In this document: piece by piece, positions 43,378 to 51,690 of the stretch
How the letters are laid out: each line of letters opens with the position of its first letter
Position numbering within the stretch: the first letter of the stretch is position 1
Origin: Flavobacterium frigidimaris
GTDB lineage: Bacteria; Bacteroidota; Bacteroidia; Flavobacteriales; Flavobacteriaceae
Assembly: GCA_900129595.1 (NCBI GenBank)
Contig: FQWG01000002.1
Location: forward strand, 454,962 to 518,961
DNA length: 64,000 bases
Direction of reading: 5' to 3'
Made by a program: the position numbers and the translations under genes
Notes under the pieces: model-generated
Database searches by the model: none
Seen by the model: the letters and a program-made list of their open reading frames with translations, nothing else
Told to the model about the DNA's origin: nothing

Positions 43378-43552
43378 AAAGATTTTAGATTTTAGATTCG
43401 TGATTTTAGATTTTAGAATGGATGATTATCCGGCTTAATTTAAAACTGCAATTTAAAATTTGAACTCTCTGAATTAATATTACTGATTTAAAAAAATTGA
43501 TTTTAACTTTTACGATTCAAAAATCTAAAATCTAAAATCAGAAATCTAAAAT
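43378..43552. repeat. inverted repeat of TTTTAGAT words between nuoA and nuoB
   Basis: The left half holds GATTTTAGATTTTAGATT and GATTTTAGATTTTAGA (43381-43416); the right half holds AATCTAAAATCTAAAATC and AATCTAAAAT (43522-43552). The two halves can pair with about 105 bases between them. The same ATCTAAA word fills the nuoD-nuoE gap. Confidence 0.6.
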
Positions 43553-43556
43553 AAAA

Positions 43557-44105
43557 ATGAGCGATTCAAAAGTAAATATGGTAGCCCCTCCTGAAGGTGT
43601 TGTTGGTGAAGGTTTCTTCGCTACAAAACTAAATGACGTTGTGGGTATGGCACGCGCGAATTCTCTTTGGCCATTGCCTTTTGCAACTTCTTGTTGCGGA
43701 ATCGAGTTTATGGCAACAATGGCTTCACACTACGATTTAGCACGTTTTGGATCTGAGCGTGTGAGTTTTTCTCCACGTCAGGCAGATATGTTATTAGTAA
43801 TGGGAACTATTTCTAAAAAAATGGCCCCTATTTTAAGACAAGTTTACGAACAAATGGCAGAACCTCGCTGGGTAATTGCCGTTGGAGCTTGTGCTTCATC
43901 AGGTGGTATTTTTGACACCTATTCAGTTTTACAAGGAATTGACAAAGTAATACCTGTTGACGTTTACGTACCAGGATGCCCGCCAAGACCAGAACAAATT
44001 GTTGATGGAGTGATGAAACTTCAGGAATTGGTAAGAAGCGAATCTGTAAGACGCAGAAGCTCACCGGAATACCAAGAATTACTAGCTTCATATAACATTT
44101 CATAA
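43557..44105 (+). CDS. nuoB: NADH-quinone oxidoreductase subunit B
   Basis: 182 residues. Carries the cysteines of cluster N2: the CC pair in [11 protein letters not shown], then GACASSGG and [10 protein letters not shown]2 is the last iron-sulfur cluster before quinone. Stops 1 base before nuoC. Preceded by a 179-base repeat gap. Confidence 0.96.
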   Translation: MSDSKVNMVAPPEGVVGEGFFATKLNDVVGMARANSLWPLPFATSCCGIEFMATMASHYDLARFGSERVSFSPRQADMLLVMGTISKKMAPILRQVYEQMAEPRWVIAVGACASSGGIFDTYSVLQGIDKVIPVDVYVPGCPPRPEQIVDGVMKLQELVRSESVRRRSSPEYQELLASYNIS

Positions 44106-44106
44106 G

Positions 44107-44628
44107 ATGGCTTTAGAAAACACCCTGATACAAAATAAACTTACAGAAACATTTGATACAAGTGTTTTTAATTTTCGCGAAGAGAGAGATGTTTTTACAC
44201 TGGAAACTTCTGCTGATAAGATCACAGCTTTAATTCTTTTCCTGAAAAACGACTCTGATCTGCGTTTCCACTTTTTAACCGATTTATGCGGTGTTCACTA
44301 TCCAGACAACGAAACAGATCGTCAGTATGCCATAGTATACCATATGCACAATTGGTACGAAAACAAACGTATTAGAATAAAAGTATTCCTTAACGGAGAA
44401 AAACCGGAAATAAAAACCATTTCAAATATTTTTCTGAGCTCCAATTGGATGGAAAGAGAAACATACGATTTCTTCGGGATTAACTTTATTGGACATCCGC
44501 AATTGAAACGTATCCTGAATATGGATGAAATGATATCGTTTCCAATGCGAAAAGAATTCCCAATGGAAGACAGCGGAAGAACGGATAAAGATGACAGATT
44601 CTTTGGAAGAACAACAACAAATTGCTAA
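44107..44628 (+). CDS. nuoC: NADH-quinone oxidoreductase subunit C
   Basis: 173 residues, a free-standing 30-kDa-type subunit not fused to NuoD as in E. coli. The family stretch WMERETYDFFGINFIGHPQL and RKEFPMEDSGR is intact. It is part of the peripheral connecting module. Confidence 0.93.
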   Translation: MALENTLIQNKLTETFDTSVFNFREERDVFTLETSADKITALILFLKNDSDLRFHFLTDLCGVHYPDNETDRQYAIVYHMHNWYENKRIRIKVFLNGEKPEIKTISNIFLSSNWMERETYDFFGINFIGHPQLKRILNMDEMISFPMRKEFPMEDSGRTDKDDRFFGRTTTNC

Positions 44629-44653
44629 AAAATAAATAATTCAACATTATAAA

Positions 44654-45892
44654 ATGTCAGAACTATTATTACCACCAGAGCATCGTTATGCTAAAATAGT
44701 AAAGGATAAACTAAACGAAGACGGAAGCGAGCTTTCAGTTCTGAATTTAGGTCCAACACACCCTGCCACTCACGGTATTTTTCAAAATATCCTGTTGATG
44801 GACGGAGAGAGAATTCTTGAAGCTGAACCAACTATTGGTTACATTCACAGAGCTTTCGAAAAAATTGCCGAAAATCGTCCTTTTTACCAGATTACGCCTC
44901 TTACAGACCGAATGAACTATTGCTCCTCACCTATTAACAATATGGGATGGTGGATGACTTTAGAGAAATTATTAAATATTGAAGTTCCTAAAAGAGCACA
45001 ATATTTAAGAGTTATCGTAATGGAGTTGGCCCGTATTACCGATCACTTAATTTGCAACTCTATTTTAGGTGTTGATACAGGTGCTTATACTGGTTTCTTG
45101 TACGTATTTCAATTTAGAGAAAAAGTTTACGAGATCTACGAAGAAATTTGTGGTGCACGTTTAACAACAAATATGGGAAGAATTGGTGGTTTCGAAAGAG
45201 ACTGGTCACCAGAAGCTTTCCGCAAACTAGATGTGTTTTTAAGAGATTTTCCTGTCGCCTGGCAAGAATTTGAAAACCTATTCGAAAGAAACAGAATTTT
45301 CCTTGACAGAACTGTAGACGTAGGTGCAATCTCAGCAGAGCAAGCAATGGCTTACGGATTTACAGGTCCAAATTTACGTGCCGCAGGAGTCGATTACGAC
45401 GTGCGTGTAGCACATCCTTATTCATCATACGAAGATTTCGATTTTATAGTTCCTGTTGGAAAATCAGGCGACACTTACGATCGTTTTTGTGTTCGTAATG
45501 CCGAAGTTCGCGAAAGTTTAAGCATCATTCGTCAGGCTTTGGATAAAATGCCAGCCGGAAATGAATATCATGCAGAAGTTCCAGATTATTATCTGCCTCC
45601 AAAAGAAGATGTTTACACTTCTATGGAATCATTAATTTATCACTTTAAAATTGTCATGGGAGAAGTTCCTGTACCAGTTGCAGAAATTTATCATGCTGTA
45701 GAAGGCGGAAACGGAGAATTAGGATTCTATTTAGTAACCGACGGAAGCAGAACGCCATATAGATTACATTTCAGAAGACCTTGTTTTATTTATTACCAGG
45801 CATATCCCGAAATGATCAAAGGCTCTTTATTATCTGATGCAATTGTTATTCTGTCAAGTTTAAATGTTATTGCAGGAGAATTAGACGCCTAA
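44654..45892 (+). CDS. nuoD: NADH-quinone oxidoreductase subunit D
   Basis: 412 residues, the 49-kDa-type subunit. NLGPTHPATHG near residue 30, the quinone-site residues around His and Tyr in that region, NMGRIGGFERD and the C-terminal FYLVTDGSRTPYRLHFRRP are present. It forms the quinone pocket with NuoB. Confidence 0.96.
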   Translation: MSELLLPPEHRYAKIVKDKLNEDGSELSVLNLGPTHPATHGIFQNILLMDGERILEAEPTIGYIHRAFEKIAENRPFYQITPLTDRMNYCSSPINNMGWWMTLEKLLNIEVPKRAQYLRVIVMELARITDHLICNSILGVDTGAYTGFLYVFQFREKVYEIYEEICGARLTTNMGRIGGFERDWSPEAFRKLDVFLRDFPVAWQEFENLFERNRIFLDRTVDVGAISAEQAMAYGFTGPNLRAAGVDYDVRVAHPYSSYEDFDFIVPVGKSGDTYDRFCVRNAEVRESLSIIRQALDKMPAGNEYHAEVPDYYLPPKEDVYTSMESLIYHFKIVMGEVPVPVAEIYHAVEGGNGELGFYLVTDGSRTPYRLHFRRPCFIYYQAYPEMIKGSLLSDAIVILSSLNVIAGELDA

Positions 45893-46030
45893 AAATATTG
45901 TCGATTTTAGAATATAGATTAAAAAAAATCTAAAAGCATAAATCTAAAATCTAAAATTAAAGGATTGCAGAATGTAGATTATAGATGGCAGATTGAAAAA
46001 TCTAAAGTCATAAATCTAAAATCTAAATTA
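45893..46030. repeat. two tandem-like copies of an ATCTAAA repeat between nuoD and nuoE
   Basis: CATAAATCTAAAATCTAAAA at about 45937 and CATAAATCTAAAATCTAAAT at about 46009 end two imperfect units of about 70 bases (AGAATATAGATTA... and AGAATGTAGATTATAGATGG). An in-frame TTG at 45965 would put 23 repeat-derived residues on NuoE and is rejected. Confidence 0.6.
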
Positions 46031-46033
46031 AGA

Positions 46034-46564
46034 ATGGAAAGAAAACATTACAAACAAGAAATAAACATGACAGAAGCATTGATGAACCGCATCAATGAAC
46101 TGATCAGTCATTATCCTGAAGACAAAAGAAAATCAGCTTTGCTGCCTGTTTTGCACGAAGTACAAGATGCGCACGATAACTGGTTAAGTATCGAGTTGCA
46201 GGATAAAGTTGCCGAAATTTTGCATATAAAACCAATTGAGGTTTATGAAGTGGTTACTTTTTATACCATGTACAACCAAAAGCCAATTGGAAAATATATG
46301 TTCGAATTTTGCCAGACTTCTTGTTGTTGTTTAAATGGTGCTGAGAATTTAATGGATTATACTTCTGAAAAATTAGGCATTAAAATGGGAGAAACCACTC
46401 CGGACGGAATGTTTACCATCGCCGGTGTAGAATGCCTGGGCGCCTGCGGATATGCTCCAATGTTGCAATTAGGTGATTTCTACAAAGAAAAACTGACAGA
46501 AGAAAAAATCGATCAGTTAATCGCTGATTGTAGAGATGATAAAATAATATTACACGATAAATAA
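46034..46564 (+). CDS. nuoE: NADH-quinone oxidoreductase subunit E
   Basis: 176 residues from the ATG at 46034 (MERKHYKQEI); a later ATG at about residue 12 (MTEALMNRINEL) is an alternative start. Binds one [2Fe-2S] cluster: the first cysteine pair is in FCQTSCCCLNG (C-x4-C) and the second in VECLGACGYAP (C-x3-C). An extra Cys between the first pair is unusual. Stop is 1 base before nuoF. Confidence 0.92.
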   Translation: MERKHYKQEINMTEALMNRINELISHYPEDKRKSALLPVLHEVQDAHDNWLSIELQDKVAEILHIKPIEVYEVVTFYTMYNQKPIGKYMFEFCQTSCCCLNGAENLMDYTSEKLGIKMGETTPDGMFTIAGVECLGACGYAPMLQLGDFYKEKLTEEKIDQLIADCRDDKIILHDK

Positions 46565-46565
46565 G

Positions 46566-47936
46566 ATGTCACAAAAAATATTATTAGATAAAATCAATAT
46601 TCCCGGAATTAAAACTTACGAAGTATACCGTCAAAATGGTGGATATGCCTCTGTAGAAAAAGCTTTAAAAACACTTACTCCGGACGAAGTTACTGAAGAA
46701 GTAAAAAAATCAGGCCTTCGTGGTCGTGGAGGCGCAGGTTTCCCGGCAGGAATGAAATGGAGTTTTATTGATAAAAAATCAGGAAAACCAAGACATTTAG
46801 TTTGTAATGCCGACGAGTCTGAGCCAGGAACATTTAAAGATCGTTATTTGATGGAATTTATTCCCCACTTACTGATCGAAGGAATGATTACTTCCAGCTA
46901 CGCTTTAGGAGCAAACTTATCTTATATCTACATTCGTGGAGAATATATGTGGGTTTTCAAAATATTAGAAAGAGCAATCGCCGAAGCTAAAGCTGCCGGT
47001 TGGTTAGGAAAAAATATATTAGGAACAGGTTACGATTTAGAATTACATGTTCACTGTGGAGCAGGTGCTTATATCTGTGGAGAAGAAACTGCACTTATAG
47101 AGTCACTGGAAGGCAAAAGAGGAAATCCTCGTATCAAACCGCCATTCCCGGCAGTTTCAGGTCTTTGGGCAAACCCAACCGTAGTAAACAATGTTGAAAC
47201 TATTGCAACTGTGCCCTGGATCGTCAACAACTCAGGTGATGATTATGCAAAAATTGGAATTGGCCGTTCAACAGGAACCAAATTAATCTCCGCTTCAGGA
47301 CACATAAAAAATCCGGGAGTTTATGAAATTGAATTGGGTTTAAGCGTTGATGAATTCATGAATTCTGACGAATACTTAGGAGGAATGTCTTCCAGCAGAC
47401 CATTAAAAGCGTTTGTACCGGGAGGATCATCAGTGCCAATTTTACCTGCTGAATTAATTTTTAAAACAGCAAATGGCGAAGACCGACTAATGACTTACGA
47501 ATCTTTAAGCGATGGTGGTTTTGCTACCGGATCTATGTTAGGTTCAGGAGGATTTATCGTATATAACGACACTGCTTGCGTCGTTAGAAACACCTGGAAT
47601 TTTGCCCGTTTCTACCACCACGAATCTTGCGGACAATGTACACCTTGCCGTGAAGGAACAGGTTGGTTAGAAAAAATATTATGGAGAATTGAAAACGGTC
47701 AGGGCCGTGAAGAAGATATCGAATTATTGTGGAGCATTCAGAGTAAAATCGAAGGTAATACAATTTGCCCGCTTGGTGATGCAGCTTCGTGGCCGGTAGC
47801 GGCAGCGATACGTCATTTTAGAGATGAGTTTGAATATCACGTTCGTTTTCCTGAAAAAATAAAAAACAGAGATCATTTTGTTGCTGAACCTTTCTCGCAA
47901 GTGAAACATTTAGTAGGCGGTAAAGTAATCGTATAG
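46566..47936 (+). CDS. nuoF: NADH-quinone oxidoreductase subunit F (NADH- and FMN-binding)
   Basis: 456 residues. NADH-binding GLRGRGGAGFPAGMKW, FMN-binding Rossmann-like stretch (AGAYICGEETALIESLEGKR) and the [4Fe-4S] motif ESCGQCTPCREG are all present. It accepts the hydride from NADH and passes electrons to NuoE and NuoG. Confidence 0.96.
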   Translation: MSQKILLDKINIPGIKTYEVYRQNGGYASVEKALKTLTPDEVTEEVKKSGLRGRGGAGFPAGMKWSFIDKKSGKPRHLVCNADESEPGTFKDRYLMEFIPHLLIEGMITSSYALGANLSYIYIRGEYMWVFKILERAIAEAKAAGWLGKNILGTGYDLELHVHCGAGAYICGEETALIESLEGKRGNPRIKPPFPAVSGLWANPTVVNNVETIATVPWIVNNSGDDYAKIGIGRSTGTKLISASGHIKNPGVYEIELGLSVDEFMNSDEYLGGMSSSRPLKAFVPGGSSVPILPAELIFKTANGEDRLMTYESLSDGGFATGSMLGSGGFIVYNDTACVVRNTWNFARFYHHESCGQCTPCREGTGWLEKILWRIENGQGREEDIELLWSIQSKIEGNTICPLGDAASWPVAAAIRHFRDEFEYHVRFPEKIKNRDHFVAEPFSQVKHLVGGKVIV

Positions 47937-47949
47937 TCAAAAGTTAAAA

Positions 47950-48014
47950 ATAGTTTCAAGTTTCAAGTTTTTTTAGTCTCAGGTTCAACAACCTGAAACT
48001 TTAGACCTGAAACT
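47950..48014. repeat. inverted repeat of the CCTGAAACT type between nuoF and nuoG
   Basis: AGTCTCAGGTT (47975-47985) pairs with AACCTGAAACT (47990-48000) with one mismatch; further copies of AGTTTCAAGTTTCAAG and CCTGAAACT flank it. Confidence 0.55.
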
Positions 48015-48033
48015 AAAAAAACAAAACAAAGAG

Positions 48034-49065
48034 ATGAAAGTAACCATAGACGGTCAAAGTATAGACGTAGAGCCAGGAACAACAATCCTGCAGGCTGCAC
48101 GTATGATTGGTGGAGATTTGGTTCCGCCAGCCATGTGCTATTACTCAAAATTAAAAGGCAGCGGCGGTAAATGTCGTTGTTGTTTAGTTGAAGTTGCAAA
48201 AGGAAGTGAAGCTGACCCAAGACCAATGCCAAAATTGATGGCATCTTGTGTAACAGGATGTATGGACGGAATGGAAGTAAACAGCAAATCATCTGCACGT
48301 GTAACTGAAGCCCGTAAATCTGTAACGGAATTTTTATTGATCAACCACCCGTTAGATTGCCCTATTTGCGATCAGGCTGGTGAATGTGATTTGCAAAATT
48401 TAAGTTTCGAACACGGAAACCCTAAGTCACGTTTTATTGAAGAAAAAAGAACATTCGAACCAGAAGATATTGGTCCGCATATTCAACTGCATATGAACCG
48501 TTGTATTTTATGTCAAAGATGTGTACAAGTTGCAGATCAGCTGACAGACAATAGAGTTCACGGAGTATTAGATCGTGGTGATCACGCTAATATTTCAACA
48601 GGAATCTCAAAAGCAATTGACAATGAGTTTTCCGGAAATATGATCGACGTTTGTCCGGTTGGAGCATTGACAGATAAAACTTTCCGATTTAAATCGAGAG
48701 TTTGGTTCAACAAACCTTTCAATGCACACAGAGAATGTACAACTCCGGGATGTTGTGGAAAAACAACTGTTTGGATGTTTGGAGGAGAAATTCAACGTGT
48801 AACAGGTCGTAAAGACGAGTATCATGAAGTAGAAGAATTCATCTGCAACAGCTGTCGCTTTGACCATAAAAATGTAAGTGACTGGGTTATTGAAGGTCCA
48901 AGAGAGTTTGAAAAAGATTCTGTTATCAACCAAAACAACTACACTCAGAAATTAGAAAAAGTAGAAATCGATACTGAGAAAAATATCCTTTTAGGACGAG
49001 ATATTGACCGTAAAAAAATTAGTATGGCTGAAATTCCATTAAACTCTAACAACCAAAATTCTTAG
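48034..49065 (+). CDS. nuoG: short NADH-quinone oxidoreductase subunit G (iron-sulfur part only)
   Basis: 343 residues, against about 700-900 for the usual NuoG. The N-terminal [2Fe-2S] region (CYYSKLKGSGGKCRCCLVE), the His-Cys region DCPICDQAGECDLQ, and the [4Fe-4S] region CILCQRCVQV ... DVCPVGALTD are intact. Then comes the small Fe4S4-type stretch CTTPGCCGKTTVWM ... CNSCRF, and the protein ends where the large molybdopterin-like domain normally begins. The electron wire is thus kept but the structural C-terminal domain is lost. The reading frame stops cleanly 2 bases before nuoH, so this is not a recent frameshift. Confidence 0.93.
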   Translation: MKVTIDGQSIDVEPGTTILQAARMIGGDLVPPAMCYYSKLKGSGGKCRCCLVEVAKGSEADPRPMPKLMASCVTGCMDGMEVNSKSSARVTEARKSVTEFLLINHPLDCPICDQAGECDLQNLSFEHGNPKSRFIEEKRTFEPEDIGPHIQLHMNRCILCQRCVQVADQLTDNRVHGVLDRGDHANISTGISKAIDNEFSGNMIDVCPVGALTDKTFRFKSRVWFNKPFNAHRECTTPGCCGKTTVWMFGGEIQRVTGRKDEYHEVEEFICNSCRFDHKNVSDWVIEGPREFEKDSVINQNNYTQKLEKVEIDTEKNILLGRDIDRKKISMAEIPLNSNNQNS

Positions 49066-49067
49066 TC

Positions 49068-50123
49068 ATGGTAGATGGAACATTTATTATAGAAAAAAGT
49101 GTTGTAATTGTTGTGGTGTTTGCCATTACGATGATTATGGCCATGTATTCTACCTGGGCTGAACGTAAAGTTGCTGCATATCTTCAGGATCGTGTAGGAC
49201 CAAACCGTGCCGGATGGGGTGGTTTATTACAACCTCTTGCTGATGGTATGAAATTATTTTCAAAAGAAGAATTTTTCCCGAATACACCTAACAAATTTTT
49301 ATTCGTTGTAGGACCGGCAATTGCCATGAGTACAGCCTTAATGACCAGTGCAGTTATTCCGTGGGGAGACAAATTACATATTTTTGGCCGTGATGTTTAT
49401 TTGCAGGCAACCGACATTAATATTGGAATATTATACATTTTTGGAGTACTTTCAGTAGGAGTTTATGGTATCATGATTGGTGGATGGGCTTCGAACAATA
49501 AATTCTCCTTGATGGGAGCAATTCGTGCAGCTTCTCAAATGGTTTCGTACGAAGTTGCAATGGGATTATCAATCATCGCTTTATTGATGATGACCGGAAC
49601 TTTAAGCTTAAAAGAAATATCTCTTCAGCAGTCAGAATGGCACTGGAATGTTTTATACCAGCCTTTATCTTTTCTGATTTTCTTAATTTGTTCGTTTGCA
49701 GAAACAAACAGAACTCCTTTTGACCTTGCAGAATGTGAAAATGAATTAATTGGAGGTTACCATACAGAATATTCATCCATGAAAATGGGGTTCTATTTAT
49801 TTGCTGAATATGCGAGTATGTTTATCTCTGCTACCATTATTTCTGTATTATTTTTTGGAGGATACAATTATCCGGGAATGAGCTGGATGGTAGAACATGC
49901 AGGAGTAAATGCAGCAAACCTTTTGGGAATCGCAGTATTGTTTGTTAAAATATGTTTCTTCATATTTTTTTATATGTGGGTACGCTGGACAATTCCGAGA
50001 TTTAGATATGATCAATTAATGAACTTAGGCTGGAAAATTTTGATTCCGCTTTCTATCATTAATATCATGATTACAGGTATTGTTATATTAAGACATGATA
50101 TTGCAGTTTATTTAGGATTCTAG
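49068..50123 (+). CDS. nuoH: NADH-quinone oxidoreductase subunit H
   Basis: 351 residues with about eight helices. WAERKVAAYLQDRVGPNRAG, the acidic loop FAETNRTPFDLAECENELIGG and the C-terminal RWTIPRFRYDQLMNLGWK are diagnostic. It forms the entry to the quinone tunnel and the E-channel. Confidence 0.96.
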   Translation: MVDGTFIIEKSVVIVVVFAITMIMAMYSTWAERKVAAYLQDRVGPNRAGWGGLLQPLADGMKLFSKEEFFPNTPNKFLFVVGPAIAMSTALMTSAVIPWGDKLHIFGRDVYLQATDINIGILYIFGVLSVGVYGIMIGGWASNNKFSLMGAIRAASQMVSYEVAMGLSIIALLMMTGTLSLKEISLQQSEWHWNVLYQPLSFLIFLICSFAETNRTPFDLAECENELIGGYHTEYSSMKMGFYLFAEYASMFISATIISVLFFGGYNYPGMSWMVEHAGVNAANLLGIAVLFVKICFFIFFYMWVRWTIPRFRYDQLMNLGWKILIPLSIINIMITGIVILRHDIAVYLGF

Positions 50124-50212
50124 GAACCGGATAGAAGTGGTATCCTTTGATTTTTATTTAAAAAATTAAAGATATAGCAAATAAGGCAGTCCCGATAGCC
50201 ATCGGAAAGCTT
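50124..50212 (+). repeat. dispersed GATAG/ATATCC intergenic element, copy 2
   Basis: Starts at the base after the nuoH stop: GGAACCGGATAGAAGTGGTA then TCCTTT, and later AAAGATATAGCAAATAAGGC and CCCGATAGCCATCGG. It matches the minus-strand copy at 2330-2405. It is part of a 155-base gap between nuoH and nuoI. Confidence 0.62.
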
Positions 50213-50278
50213 CAAATAAAAATAAAACAGATTTGATTTGTTTCATACAAATCGTAATCGTAAATCATACATTAAAAA

Positions 50279-50824
50279 ATGTCAATAGAAACTATATCAT
50301 TATCGGGTAGAAAAAAGATGGTCTCAAACAAAGAGATGACTTTTTTAGAGCGAATGTATCTTGTGGCGATTGTGAAAGGATTGTTTATTACGTTTAAACA
50401 CTTATTCAGAAAAAAAATTACCATTCATTATCCTGAACAAGTGCGTGAAATGAGTCCTGTTTATCGTGGTCAGCACCAGTTGAAACGTGATGAGCAAGGT
50501 CGTGAAAACTGTACAGCCTGCGGATTATGTGCTTTATCATGTCCTGCTGAAGCCATTACCATGAAAGCTGCTGAACGTAAAGCAGATGAAAAACATTTGT
50601 ACAGAGAAGAAAAATACGCTTCGATTTATGAAATCAATATGTTACGTTGTATTTTTTGTGGTTTATGTGAAGAAGCATGCCCAAAAGATGCCATCTATCT
50701 AACAACTTCAAAAGTATTGGTTCCTTCTAGCTACGAAAGAGAAGATTTCATTTTTGGAAAAGACAGATTAGTGATGCCTCTTGATGTGGCGATCAAAAAT
50801 GCTCAACTTAATAATGCTAATTAA
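50279..50824 (+). CDS. nuoI: NADH-quinone oxidoreductase subunit I
   Basis: 181 residues with two ferredoxin-type motifs, CTACGLCALSCP and CIFCGLCEEACP, which hold clusters N6a and N6b. Adjacent to nuoJ with no gap. Confidence 0.96.
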   Translation: MSIETISLSGRKKMVSNKEMTFLERMYLVAIVKGLFITFKHLFRKKITIHYPEQVREMSPVYRGQHQLKRDEQGRENCTACGLCALSCPAEAITMKAAERKADEKHLYREEKYASIYEINMLRCIFCGLCEEACPKDAIYLTTSKVLVPSSYEREDFIFGKDRLVMPLDVAIKNAQLNNAN

Positions 50825-51364
50825 ATGATACATATTCCTGATTTTGCACATGCAACAACTGTACAAGTAATATTTTGTTTCTTAGCTTTTATTACAGTAA
50901 TTACTGCTTTCCTGACCATTTTTAGCAGAAACCCAATTCATAGTGCTATTTATTTAGTAATTTGTTTTTTCTCTATTGCCGGTCATTATTTATTATTAAA
51001 TGCTCAGTTCTTAGCTATCGTACATATTATAGTCTATTCCGGAGCCATTATGATTTTGTTCCTGTTTACGATCATGTTAATGAACCTGAACGAACAGCGC
51101 GAAGTACACCGTCCAAGAATTACACGTTTAGGAGCAATTGTTTCTTTCTGTTTAATTTGTGTAGTATTGATCGCAATTTTCATCAACTCTAAACCAATTG
51201 TTGGCGAATACGATTCAACAGGTGAAGATTTCCAGTCAATTCAAGTACTTGGTAAAATATTATTAAACGAATATATGGTACCATTTGAATTCGCTTCAAT
51301 CTTACTTTTGGTAGCGATGATTGGAAGTGTACTATTGTCTAAAAAAGAAAAATTAAATAAATAA
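50825..51364 (+). CDS. nuoJ: NADH-quinone oxidoreductase subunit J
   Basis: 179 residues with five helices; [16 protein letters not shown] is the pi-bulge helix typical of NuoJ. Its ATG follows the nuoI stop directly, and its stop overlaps the nuoK ATG by one base. Confidence 0.94.
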   Translation: MIHIPDFAHATTVQVIFCFLAFITVITAFLTIFSRNPIHSAIYLVICFFSIAGHYLLLNAQFLAIVHIIVYSGAIMILFLFTIMLMNLNEQREVHRPRITRLGAIVSFCLICVVLIAIFINSKPIVGEYDSTGEDFQSIQVLGKILLNEYMVPFEFASILLLVAMIGSVLLSKKEKLNK

Positions 51365-51684
51365 TGGGTAATATATTAAATCAAATAGGTATTGAAAACT
51401 ACATCTTTTTAAGTGTTGTACTTTTCTGTATTGGTATTTTTGGTGTATTGTACAGACGAAATGCTATTATCGTTTTCATGTCTATCGAAATCATGTTGAA
51501 TGCTGTTAACCTTTTATTTGTTGCTTTTTCGACTTATCATCAAGATGCGCAAGGACAAGTTTTTGTATTCTTCTCGATGGCGGTTGCTGCAGCCGAAGTA
51601 GCAGTTGGATTGGCTATTTTAGTTTCGATCTTTAGAAATTTAGGTTCGATTAGTATCGATAATTTAAAAAATTTAAAAGGATAA
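51364..51684 (+). CDS. nuoK: NADH-quinone oxidoreductase subunit K
   Basis: 106 residues with three helices. The helix [20 protein letters not shown] holds the conserved glutamate, and the second glutamate is in [14 protein letters not shown]. Part of the proton channel. Confidence 0.95.
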   Translation: MGNILNQIGIENYIFLSVVLFCIGIFGVLYRRNAIIVFMSIEIMLNAVNLLFVAFSTYHQDAQGQVFVFFSMAVAAAEVAVGLAILVSIFRNLGSISIDNLKNLKG

Positions 51685-51690
51685 ATAAAA

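Noticed and set aside
45893..48033. CRISPR-like short repeats in the nuo gaps
   Set aside because: The repeated words are imperfect, of differing spacing, and form inverted repeats within operon gaps. No spacers of equal length and no cas genes are present.
48034..49065. Frameshifted NuoG pseudogene
   Set aside because: The frame ends cleanly with nuoH starting 2 bases on, leaving no room for a degraded remainder, so the short form looks natural.
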